From Sorangium cellulosum (GTDB lineage Bacteria > Myxococcota_A > Polyangia > Polyangiales > Polyangiaceae): DNA of 47,107 nucleotides. Both the position numbers and the translations under genes were made by a program. The notes below the pieces were generated by a model. That model was not told the DNA's origin, searched no databases, and worked only from the letters and a program-made list of their open reading frames with translations. Location: positions 1 through 47,107 of the forward strand of contig DYPH01000034.1 in NCBI GenBank assembly GCA_020720045.1, in the 5' to 3' direction. Shown one piece after another: positions 1 through 8,070 of the stretch (position 1 is the stretch's first letter; each line of letters begins with the position of its first letter).

Positions 1-112
1 TTTCCTCACCGCCTTCGGCGGTTCCGGGCGGACGAGCAGTTACCAGCATGCTCGCGGTTTCCTCACCGCCTTCGGCGGTTCCGGGCGGACGAGCAGTTAC
101 CGCCTTCGGCGC
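1..112. repeat. 57-bp palindromic tandem repeat, truncated by the window edge
   Basis: About two copies with an exact 57-bp period (TTT at 1-3 and again at 58-60). The core ACCGCC-TTC-GGCGGT is a perfect 6-bp stem hairpin followed by TCCGGGCGG. A further partial core begins at 99. The same core recurs at 39392-39570 (three tandem copies inside a gene), once on the other strand at 7412-7472, and as an 18-bp remnant at 16100-16117. The repeat runs up to the stop codon of the sigma-factor gene at 113. Confidence 0.85.
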
Positions 113-1008
113 CTACTCGCGCGTCAATCCGCCCAACGAAATCGACAAGTTCGAGCCGAGGGCGCGTAAGACGCTCGCGCATTCGTCGGCGGTGAGCTGG
201 GCAGTCTCCCGGAACCGGCAGAGAATTTCCCGCTCAAGATCGCCACGCGCGGCGGCGATCCACCGCGACAGCGTGACCCGATGGACGTCGTACATGACGG
301 CGATCGCGTCGACGGTCACCCCTTCGACGTAGTGGAGGAGCAGCAGCGTCCGTGCGCGGGCGGCGAGCGTCGGCAGCGCTTCCCGGGCGGCGGCTCGGAA
401 GGCCTCCCCGTAGCGGGCGCGGAGCCGCTCGAGCTCGGGATCTTCCGTCGCTGCGGCGAGCCCCGCTTCAAAGCGCGCCTCGCGCTGGCTGGCGCGCCCT
501 TCGCTTCGCGCCACGTCGACCGCAATCCGGGTAGCGACCACGCGAAGCCAGCCGAGGAGCGGGACACGAGCCTCGTAACGTTCAATAATCGCTTCATTTT
601 CTGGAGTCGCGCGCACGAGGCGCTCGAGCAGGCGCTGGGTGACCTCATCGGGCTCGACGGGGAGGCGCTGGACCCACGAAGGCACGTGCTGGCGGAGGAG
701 CGTCACGAGCGCTTCAACCGCGCTCGGATCGCCGGCGGAAACGCCGAGAGCCAGAAGAAGATCGGCGGCTTGCAGGCGTCCGAGAAGGTCCGGATCCAGG
801 TGCCCCCTTCCGTCCTGGCGCGCTGGAGGAGCGCATCGAGGAGCACCTCTTCGGAAACGGCGATCGTCGGCCACGTGCGCTGTGCGAGCGCGACAAGCGC
901 CATCCCGGCGTCGCGGTTGGCGAGCAGGAGTGCGTCTCGCACCGCGCTCCCATCCCCCGGCTCCGGGGCGATTTCCCCGTCCTCGTACGTCTTGCGGCGC
1001 GCAATCAT
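113..1008 (-). CDS. Sigma-70-family RNA polymerase sigma factor, frameshifted
   Basis: Two reading frames must be joined to give one sensible protein. The N-terminal part starts at the ATG at 1008 (MIARRKTYEDGE) and runs to about 806. The rest, in another frame, ends at 113. The downstream half has a region-2-like segment (PLLGWLRVVATRIAVDVAR) and a region-4 helix-turn-helix (VTVDAIAVMYDVHRVTLSRW), as in the myxobacterial sigma factors found beside Ser/Thr kinases. The frame changes at a run of five C on the plus strand (803-807); one more base would restore the protein through EGGHLDPDLLGRLQ. The gene is divergent from the ZAS-kinase at 1127, a typical sigma/anti-sigma pairing. The ORF open past 1008 in the second frame is antisense to the kinase and not coding. 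Target promoters are unknown. Confidence 0.7.
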
Positions 1009-1126
1009 CGCTTGCTCCGAAGCATCGGTGCCGGAAGGGCATCGAGGTTGTACGAAATGAGGCCGAGCAACCCTTGTACGCTACACCGGCGGATCGGCGA
1101 CGTCGAGGGGAAGGCGCTGCATACCG

Positions 1127-3528
1127 ATGGACAAATGCCCGAGCGAAGAAGAGCTTCTCGCGATCCTCAATCCCGTCGCCGCGCGGGCTCCGGGGACGAC
1201 GAGACCGGTTCGTCAGGTGGAGGCGCACATCGCCTCCTGTGAGTCGTGCCGGACGGTCCTTGCGCTCCTCCTCTCGGAAGGGGCGCCGAGCGATGCGGCA
1301 CCGACGTCGACGGGGCTTCGGCCCGGCGAGCGCGTCGGTCACTACCGGTTGGGGGAGGTCCTCGGCGCCGGCGCGATGAGTGTAGTGTACAGCGCTCTCG
1401 ACGAGCGTCTCGACCGCACCGTCGCGCTGAAAGTGCTGCGCTGGGACCGCGGGCTTGGGGGCGCTGACGCGCTGCTCCGCGAAGAGGCACGCGCGCTCGC
1501 TCGCGTCTCGAGCCCGTTTGTTGTCGATGTCTTTGACGTCGGCGAGCACCTCGGGGCGGTTTATATTGTGATGGAAATGGTCGTTGGCGAAACGCTACGC
1601 CAGTTCGCTTGTGCCTCGGTACGTAACCCCCGAGAGCGCGTCATGGAAGCGCTCATTCAGGCGGGGACCGGCCTCGCAGACGCCCATGCGGCCGGCGTCA
1701 TTCATGGGGACGTCAAACCGGAAAATATTCTCATTTGCGTCGACCAGCACCTCGGGAGCGCTGCCGCAATTCGCGCAAAAATTTCGGACTTTGGGCTCGC
1801 TTTGGTTCCTCGGAGGCGTGGTGAGTCTAGCTTAGGTGGGCCCCAGAAAGACGAGCGAATTTCTTATGAGCCTCGCGAGGTGTTCGGGGGAAAGTCGTCC
1901 TTCGTTGGTACCCCGGCTTACATGAGTCCAGAGCTCTTTAACGGCACGAGACCAAACGCAAAAAGCGACCAATATGCGTTCTGTGTGACCGCCTATGAAG
2001 CGCTGGCTGGCGAGCGCCCCTTCGCCCCTTCGCGGGGGCAGGATGTGCGGGACGTGAACGTCGACACGTTGGCGCGGATCGCGATGCTGCCGATTTCGGC
2101 CTCGGCCGCGCGCGCCCTCCTTCGCGGGCTTCATCCGGACCCGTCGAAGCGGCACCCGAACATGCGCGCCCTCGTTGACGCGCTCCGGCCGCGAAAGTGG
2201 GGCGCAGGGGCGCTTGTCGCGGGCGCGACCCTCCTTGCAAGCGTCGTGGCGGGGGTCGTTTGGCTTGCCGCGACGCGCCCCGCCCAGGACCGGTGCCGGG
2301 ATGAGGCCCAACCGGCGATCGACCTCGCGAGCCCCAAAACGTTGGAAGGGTTCAGGAGTGCGTTCCTCGCGACCGGCTCTCCGTCCGCCGCCGAAAGTGC
2401 GCGCCTCGTGGAAGCAGAGTGGAACCGATTTCTCGACGAATGGCGCGTCGCGCGTGTGTCCGCCTGCCACGCACAGGCCGCCCCAGTAAGCGATGCAACT
2501 TCGGAGCTGAGTGGGGTAGAAACGTGCCTGTCGGCGCGCCTCACCGACGCTCGCGCGTTCCACGACGCCGTTCTCCGCGTGACCCCTGCCTCGGTCGGTG
2601 CCGTCGCCGAAGCGGTCTACCAGTTGCCGTCGCCCCGCTCCTGTCTCGCGAACGCGTCGGCACGCCAAGCGACGGGGCCAAACCGGTCGGCGGCAACGCC
2701 AATTCCACCGGAAACGTTAGCGAAATTGGCCGACGCCCGTGCTCACTACTACGCGGGCGAAACGGCTCAGGCGCGGAGCCATCTCGCCACGCTCCAGGCC
2801 ATCCTCGCCGAAGGCCCGACGGTCGTCGGGAGTGCCCCGAGCGGCTCCCGGACCCACGGCAGCCGGGCCGCCCACAGCTCCCGCCAACGCGTGTCGCCGC
2901 GTTCGCGGCCGCCTCCCTCGGTGAGCACGAGAAGGCCCGCGACCGCTTCATTCGTTTGCTCGCCTATGATCCTGATTTCAAGCTCGATCCGAAGTCGAGT
3001 TCCCGGCTTCAGGAGCCGTTTTCGGAAGCGCGCGGCTACTGGCGTGCCCAGCCGTCGCGGCCCGGCATCGTCGTTCAGACCCAGCTTCAGCAGGGGGCAA
3101 CCGGGCGAATCTCGGTGACGCTTTCCGACCCGACCCACATCGTTCAGACCTTGGAAGTGGGCTATCGTTGGTCGGCTACGAGCCCGTACACGGTGACGAA
3201 GTTGTCGGCTACGGGGGCGGTCGATGTCCTGGAGCCTGCCGCCGGTGGCTTGCGTCTTGAGCAGTACGTCGTCGCGCTCGACAAACGGTCTTCCGTGATC
3301 TTTATGGAGGGGACCTCCGCCACGCCGATCGTCCGTTTCGCAACGGCAAAGGCGCCTGACGCATTGGCGGCGAAGGCCAACGTCACTCCGTGGCTCATTG
3401 GTGGCGGGGTCGCGGCAGCCGCGCTCGCAGTAGGCGGGTTCTTTCTCCTCCGCCCGACGACCTTCGACCCGAGCGGCCGTGTTCGCACGTCGTTTTCCGC
3501 CCAATGCGGCGGTTCCGCCTGCAACTGA
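1127..3528 (+). CDS. Anti-sigma zinc-finger / Ser-Thr protein kinase membrane protein, frameshifted near its C-terminus
   Basis: Starts at ATG 1127. An N-terminal ZAS-type zinc-binding motif H34xxxC38xxC41 (HIASCESC) precedes a protein kinase domain at about residues 72-355: glycine-rich loop GAGAMS, VALK lysine 102, catalytic loop HGDVKPEN (D195, N200), DFG 221-223 and GTPAYMSPE. One transmembrane helix follows (about 365-390), then a helical C-terminal part ending in LADARAHYYAGETAQARSH. After about 2830 the frame becomes low-complexity Arg/Ser, while a second frame continues with sensible protein (ARDRFIRLLAYDPDF, a beta-rich segment and a C-terminal hydrophobic helix) to the stop at 3526-3528. 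That second frame has no ATG, GTG or TTG near its beginning, so it is read as the rest of the same protein after a one-base loss. Likely a membrane sensor coupled to the divergent sigma factor (inference). Confidence 0.75.
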
Positions 3529-3597
3529 CGAATGCGGTGGGACATTTTGCCCCTTTCGCGTGGACGGGACCGGCGAGGCATGCCACCGTCGCCAGCG

Positions 3598-5076
3598 ATG
3601 GCCCTCTTTCGTTCCAAGCCTCTTCCGGCGATCACCGGTGTATTCGGTCTCTTTTCCGCGCTCTTGACGGTTCACTGTACCGAGCTTGAGCAGCGTGCCG
3701 TCGTCGCCGATGGTGGCACCGTCGAACCGGACGCTGAGGTCGACGGCGGCGCCGACGTCGGAACGGGCGAGGAGACGGGCCCCGACGCGACGACGCCCGA
3801 CGCGGGGCCGCCGCCGATCGATTTTGTGTGCGGAGACAAGGACGCGTGGACGCTCTCTCTCCGGGAAAAGCCGGCCTGCGGGACTCGTCGCGCCCAGGAA
3901 GTCGCCAAGCTCTCACGGGACGGCGTGAGTTTCCGCGCGCTGGCCTTGGGCCAGAGTGCAAGCGGCCGGATCGGGATGGCCTGGTCGGAAGAAACCGGTA
4001 TTGACGTCGACACATCGACCCTCCGAACGACGTCGTTCATGCCCGGTGCCGCCGCAGCAACCGGCACCGTGATTTCGGACTCGGTGCTCTACCCAACCTC
4101 CGACTTTAACGGACCGGGCTACGACGGCCTCGCCGCCGTCGGGTCTGCCGGCGATGACGTGTTTCTCGCCTTCCCGGAGACGCAAGAAGGCGTCTCCAAC
4201 ACGATCAATGAAGGCTCTATCACCCCGGATGGCCAGCTCATCGGCATCACCTCCCTCGCGAAGACCGTCCGGCGGCACACCCAGGTGGCGATCGCCCGGA
4301 ACACAATCAACGATGATCGGGCGCTCTCCTGGTACAACCGCCCGGGCTCTGGCGGTGTCGATGGGCGAATTCTTGTTCGAGTTCGAGAGTCTGGCGTCCT
4401 CGGTGCCGAGCAATCGGTGACAGGCAACGACACGAGCTCCGTCGACGCGCCGGCGGCAGGGGCGCAGAGCCTCGCGTTTGACAGGAACGGCGCGCTCACC
4501 GTCCTTTACGGAACGAGCGCGATGAGCAGCTCCTTCGGCCGCTATTCAAAGCGTTCCCGCGGGGGCACCTTCGCGTCGCCAACGACCCTCTTCGGCAACT
4601 TCAGCGACGGAATTCACCAGGGCCTCGCCCCGAGTATTTCGATCGCTGGAACGTCGGGCGTCATGGCGGCGTTCAAGATCGAGGCCACCGGCGCGACCCA
4701 GGGGCAGGTGAAGTATTCGCTCTACACGTTTGATATCGGTGCGGGCGAACCTACGCCGGTCGCTCAATCGCCGGATCCGATCTACGGAATGAGCACGTAC
4801 AACAATTTTTCTGCCAGCGGCCGCGCACGCATCGATGCGGGCGGTCTCATTCACATGGTCTTCGGCTACCACAGCAGCGGCGGAACATGCCGCATTGAGT
4901 ACCGCCGCCAGTCGCTGCTGAACGGGAAGCCGATCTGGTACGAAGACACCGTCGCCGTCGCCCTGTGTGCCGCCGAAGACCTTCCGCTCGTCGACATGGT
5001 GATCGACCAGAATCGTCGCCCGCACATCGGCTACGCGCTCGCCGGCTCCATCGGCTACGCGACGATCTATCCGTGA
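3598..5076 (+). CDS. Secreted lipoprotein with Asp-rich linker, unknown function
   Basis: The start is placed at the ATG at 3598 because it begins a hydrophobic signal sequence (ALFRSKPLPAITGVFGLFSALLTVHC) ending in a weak lipobox Cys; upstream in-frame starts at 3532 and 3580 add an Arg-rich non-signal stretch. After the Cys comes an acidic/Gly linker (VEPDAEVDGGADVG) typical of myxobacterial surface lipoproteins, then about 400 residues rich in beta strands with repeated short units such as GLIHMVFGYHSS and RPHIGYALAG. This suggests a beta-propeller-like fold, also seen in the C-terminal half of the protein at 42605-46813. Several Cys residues may form disulfides. It lies 70 bp after the kinase gene and may be cotranscribed. 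Function not recognised. Confidence 0.75.
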   Translation: MALFRSKPLPAITGVFGLFSALLTVHCTELEQRAVVADGGTVEPDAEVDGGADVGTGEETGPDATTPDAGPPPIDFVCGDKDAWTLSLREKPACGTRRAQEVAKLSRDGVSFRALALGQSASGRIGMAWSEETGIDVDTSTLRTTSFMPGAAAATGTVISDSVLYPTSDFNGPGYDGLAAVGSAGDDVFLAFPETQEGVSNTINEGSITPDGQLIGITSLAKTVRRHTQVAIARNTINDDRALSWYNRPGSGGVDGRILVRVRESGVLGAEQSVTGNDTSSVDAPAAGAQSLAFDRNGALTVLYGTSAMSSSFGRYSKRSRGGTFASPTTLFGNFSDGIHQGLAPSISIAGTSGVMAAFKIEATGATQGQVKYSLYTFDIGAGEPTPVAQSPDPIYGMSTYNNFSASGRARIDAGGLIHMVFGYHSSGGTCRIEYRRQSLLNGKPIWYEDTVAVALCAAEDLPLVDMVIDQNRRPHIGYALAGSIGYATIYP

Positions 5077-5163
5077 CGTTGGGGGCGCCGCCGTCGTCTT
5101 GCGTTCGAGGGTCGGCGCAAGCGACGGAGTGTCGGCCCCCGTCGGCCCGGCTAGACCGCCGCC

Positions 5164-6333
5164 ATGACCCCTTATTTTGATGGCGTGCTCACCGACGACC
5201 GCTGGCAGGCGATCGCCGGACGCACGCCAGCCGATTTTGTCTACGGCGTCGTAACGACCGGAATTGTCTGTCGAACGACCTGTCCGGCCCGCCCGTCACG
5301 GCGAAACGTTCGCCTCTTTGGCGATGCCGCCGCGGCGATTGCTGCCGGTTTTCGTGCCTGCCTCCGCTGCAAGCCGCTCTCCTCGCCGGTCCGTGAGGAA
5401 GCGTCGCGCATCGCGAGTCTGTGCGCGATTCTCGACCGCTGGGTTGCCGACGAAGGCGGTTCCGCGCGCCCGCGGCTCCTTGCGATGCTCGCCGCGGCGA
5501 GCGGGCTCAGTCGCTATACCGTGCAGCGTCTCTTTGTCCGCACACTCGGAATTTCCCCGCAAGATTACGTCGCGGCCCGGCGCATGGAGCGCCTCGGTGC
5601 TGCGCTCGTTCCGCCGGGCCATTCCCGAGGAACGGCGAATTCAACGGTGACCGAAGCGATCTATGGTGCCGGTTTTGGGGCGAGTTCGCGCTTTTACGAG
5701 ACAGGGAGCGCCCGTCTTGGAATGACGGCTTCTTCACGAAAGAGGGGCGGGGAAGGGATGGAAATTCATGTGCAATACGTCACAACTTCCCTCGGGCGCA
5801 CCCTGGTTGCGGCGACCGACCGCGGGATCTGCGCGCTGCTCTTTGGTGATCCCGGCGACGACGGAGCGCTCCTGGCCGATCTCCAGAAGCGCTTTCCGAA
5901 GGGGCGTATTTCGACGGCAGAAACAGCGTTTGTCGCGCCGTGGATCCTCGCCGCTGTTGCGTCTGTCGAGGAAGGGGAAGTGGCCCAAGAACTCCCGCTC
6001 GATCTGCGCGGAACCGTCTTTCAGGAGCGGGTCTGGCAGGCGCTTCGCAAGATTCCTCGCGGCACGACGGTCACTTATTCGGAGCTCGCCGCCTCCCTGG
6101 CGCCGCCCGGGACCGCGGCCGGCCTCCCGACGCGCGCGGTGGCGACGGCGTGCGGGGCAAACCCGATCGCGGTCCTCGTGCCGTGCCATCGGGTCGTCGG
6201 GAAGCGGGGGACCGGCCTCCGGGGCTACCGGTGGGGGCTCGCGCGAAAAGCGCAGCTGCTGGCCCGCGAGGCGATCCCGCGGTCGGGTGACGGAGCGACC
6301 GTCGCCGAGCTTGCCCCACCGACTCCTCGGTAG
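5164..6333 (+). CDS. ada: Ada: bifunctional DNA alkylation repair protein and transcriptional activator
   Basis: All three Ada modules are present in 389 residues. N-terminal zinc/phosphotriester methyl-acceptor domain: C36, C40, C66 and C69 in GIVCRTTCPAR and FRACLRCKP, aligning with E. coli C38/C42/C69/C72. AraC-type helix-turn-helix: SGLSRYTVQRLFVRTLGISPQDYVAARR. C-terminal O6-methylguanine-DNA methyltransferase with the PCHRVVG acceptor Cys341. The protein takes methyl groups irreversibly from DNA phosphates and O6-methylguanine and, once methylated at the N-terminus, activates repair genes. It is slightly longer than E. coli Ada (354) because of a linker after the AraC domain and an extended tail. 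It stands alone here (87 bp after the previous stop, convergent with the GH5 gene), and no alkB or alkA was seen. Confidence 0.95.
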   Translation: MTPYFDGVLTDDRWQAIAGRTPADFVYGVVTTGIVCRTTCPARPSRRNVRLFGDAAAAIAAGFRACLRCKPLSSPVREEASRIASLCAILDRWVADEGGSARPRLLAMLAAASGLSRYTVQRLFVRTLGISPQDYVAARRMERLGAALVPPGHSRGTANSTVTEAIYGAGFGASSRFYETGSARLGMTASSRKRGGEGMEIHVQYVTTSLGRTLVAATDRGICALLFGDPGDDGALLADLQKRFPKGRISTAETAFVAPWILAAVASVEEGEVAQELPLDLRGTVFQERVWQALRKIPRGTTVTYSELAASLAPPGTAAGLPTRAVATACGANPIAVLVPCHRVVGKRGTGLRGYRWGLARKAQLLAREAIPRSGDGATVAELAPPTPR

Positions 6334-6339
6334 CGCCCG

Positions 6340-7488
6340 TCAGCGCGGGAGTTTCGCCCAGTGGGCCGCGAGAAAGGCCATCTGTGGGCGGTCGCTGCCG
6401 TCGGTCGGCGCCACGGAGAATGGGTAGTTCGCCGGCCACCAGGCGCCGCCGGCCCAGTAGGTCGAGCCGAACCAGACGTCCGGGTTCGCCTCGAGGTAGC
6501 GGAGGATGTCGGCGAGGGCCTGCGCGCAGAGGTCGTTGCGCCCGCCGGCAAATTCGCCAAGAAATGCGCGCTTTTTCTTGCTGCGGGCCCACGCCGTGAA
6601 GGCGGTCAGGCGCTCAGAGCCGATCGTCGCGCTGACGCAGGTGTCGTGGGTGCCGCTGCCGTCGCTGTCGAGGTATTGGTGGACCTCAAAGACGTAATTG
6701 TCGCCCGGATCGACGACATTTCCGAGCGCCGTGCTCCCCGAGCGCTCCCAGAAATCGGCCGACGTCCAGTGGAGGCCCGGCACCGTGATCAGGTTCTTCG
6801 CGCCGGCGCCACGAATCGCCGCAATTCCGGCATTTGCGGCGCCGAGCCAGGCGGTGACGTCCTGTTCGTGGGGCTCGTTCATCAGGCCGAAAATGACCGA
6901 AGAGTTGCCGCGAAAATGGGCGCCGAGCTTCCCCCAAAGGTCGGCGAAGGTGGCATTGGGGACCTGGTCGCCGAGGGTCTTTCCGCCGTAGCGGCCGTAG
7001 TCGTGGACGTCGAGGACGACGAGCGCCCCTTTGCCGGTCGTGTGGGCGACGACGGCGTCGATGGCGGCGAGGTAGGCGCCATCGAGGGGCCCTTTTTCCG
7101 TCGGCTGGACGCGCCGCCACAGGATCGGGAGGCGGAAGATCCGCGCCTGTTTTCCGAGGAAATAGTCGATATGGCTCGCCGTCGGGAAGGTGTAGTCGAT
7201 GGCAACGGTGCCGGGGACCTTCGTCGGGGCGAACTCGGCGCCGGCGAGGTTCACGCCGCCGTAGCGGGGCAGGGGGGCCGGTGCCGCGTCACGACCCGCG
7301 CTACCGCCGTCGACGCGCGGGAGATCGACGATCGAGAGCACCTCGCTCTCGCGGCCGGAGGTCTCGGTCCCGCAGGCGGCCGTCACCGCGGTCGCGGCGA
7401 GGGCGAATCGGAGCTGCGCTTCCGCCCGGAACCGCCGGAGGCGGTGAGGAAACGGCGCGCAGGGATGCAGGTGCTGGCGAATCCCCAC
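6340..7488 (-). CDS. Glycoside hydrolase family 5 (endoglucanase-like) lipoprotein
   Basis: A GH5 TIM-barrel protein. The start region GVNLAGAEF resembles fungal/bacterial GH5_5 endoglucanases, the acid/base Glu lies in GLMNEPHE (about residue 205 from this start) and the nucleophile Glu in FLGEFAGG (about 312). A lipobox-type signal (LAATAVTAACG) suggests export and lipidation; the likely role is hydrolysis of beta-1,4-glucans outside the cell (family inference). The start is uncertain. No ATG precedes the signal peptide; GTG codons exist at 7488 (chosen) and 7548 (inside the tandem array). A copy of the 57-bp repeat (7412-7472) lies between the start and the hydrophobic core, so the basic n-region (HRLRRFRAEAQLR) would be encoded by the repeat. 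It ends 6 bp from the convergent ada gene. Confidence 0.85.
   Translation of the reverse strand: MGIRQHLHPCAPFPHRLRRFRAEAQLRFALAATAVTAACGTETSGRESEVLSIVDLPRVDGGSAGRDAAPAPLPRYGGVNLAGAEFAPTKVPGTVAIDYTFPTASHIDYFLGKQARIFRLPILWRRVQPTEKGPLDGAYLAAIDAVVAHTTGKGALVVLDVHDYGRYGGKTLGDQVPNATFADLWGKLGAHFRGNSSVIFGLMNEPHEQDVTAWLGAANAGIAAIRGAGAKNLITVPGLHWTSADFWERSGSTALGNVVDPGDNYVFEVHQYLDSDGSGTHDTCVSATIGSERLTAFTAWARSKKKRAFLGEFAGGRNDLCAQALADILRYLEANPDVWFGSTYWAGGAWWPANYPFSVAPTDGSDRPQMAFLAAHWAKLPR
7412..7472 (-). repeat. Single copy of the 57-bp palindromic repeat at the 5' end of the GH5 gene
   Basis: On the minus strand this reads CTGCATCCCTGCGCGCC followed by GTTTCCTCACCGCC, then TCCGGCGGTTCCGGGCGG and ending GCGCAGCT. 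It matches, with a few substitutions, the unit repeated three times at 39392-39570. The hairpin stem is kept with a TCC loop. It is read in a different phase from the copies inside the other coding regions. Confidence 0.8.
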
Positions 7489-7517
7489 GGAGTGGGACCG
7501 TACCACGCCTGGGCTGG

Positions 7518-7792
7518 GAAAACCGACGTGCCGGGTCGGTTTGCGCACTTGAAACTGCGAATTGCGACATTAGGTGTCGTGATCGAGCACTTGAAACTGC
7601 GAATTGCGACATTAGGTGTCGTGATCGAGCACTTGAAACTGCGAATTGCGACACGGGGTGTCGTGATCGAGCACTCGAAACTGCGGAAACCGACGTGCCG
7701 GGTCGGTTTGCGCACGTGAAACTGCGAATTGCGACATGGGGTGTCGTGATCGGGCAGCTGAAACTGCGGACGCTGACGCACCGAGGCGTTTG
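7518..7792. repeat. 42-bp tandem repeat array with alternating internal palindromes
   Basis: The decamer YGAAACTGCG recurs at 7550, 7592, 7634, 7676, 7717 and 7759, a 41-42 bp period. Two units are identical; a third differs only in the hairpin loop. In most units the variable part holds the inverted repeat GACA...TGTC (GCGACATTAGGTGTCG, CGACACGGGGTGTCG). In the fourth unit and in front of the array it is replaced by another palindrome, ACCGAC-GTGCCG-GGTCGGT, flanked by TTGCGCAC. The array occupies the divergent promoter region between the GH5 gene and the kinase/TPR gene. The rest of the gene-free stretch (7793-8070) holds no recognisable feature apart from the ribosome-binding site before 8071. 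Confidence 0.85.
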
Positions 7793-8070
7793 CTGAGAAC
7801 TCCGCGCCGTCTCCCGCTTCGCGGACGGACGCGTTCGATGGCGCAGTGCGTCTTGGGTTTGCTTACCTAGCCCCTCAATTTTGTTCGCCGCGCTCGCGGC
7901 CCGTCTTCGCTCGGCGACCGCCTCTTGTCCGAGGAATCGTCCTTTTCGCGCCGATGGAATTTCGGTAAGCAAGCGGGTTCGTTTGCGCGCCGCCCCGGCG
8001 CTGCCTTCCGGCCCGCGGGCGAACCTCGCGCCGAGCACGTTCGGTGCTTCGGCTGTTTCTCAGGAGTCCC

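Noticed and set aside
1009-1549. N-terminal extension of the sigma-factor frame
   Set aside because: It is antisense to the kinase zinc-finger and catalytic-domain coding region and has no sigma-like sequence; the other frame from ATG 1008 supplies the expected N-terminus.
6361-7719. A 452-residue plus-strand frame over the GH5 gene
   Set aside because: Antisense shadow; the GH5 catalytic motifs are on the minus strand.
7518-7792. CRISPR array
   Set aside because: The constant part is only about 10 bp, the variable parts are repeated among units and contain palindromes, and no cas gene is near.
7518-7792. Integron attC array
   Set aside because: No integrase or gene cassettes accompany it, and units are too short and lack the attC core spacing.
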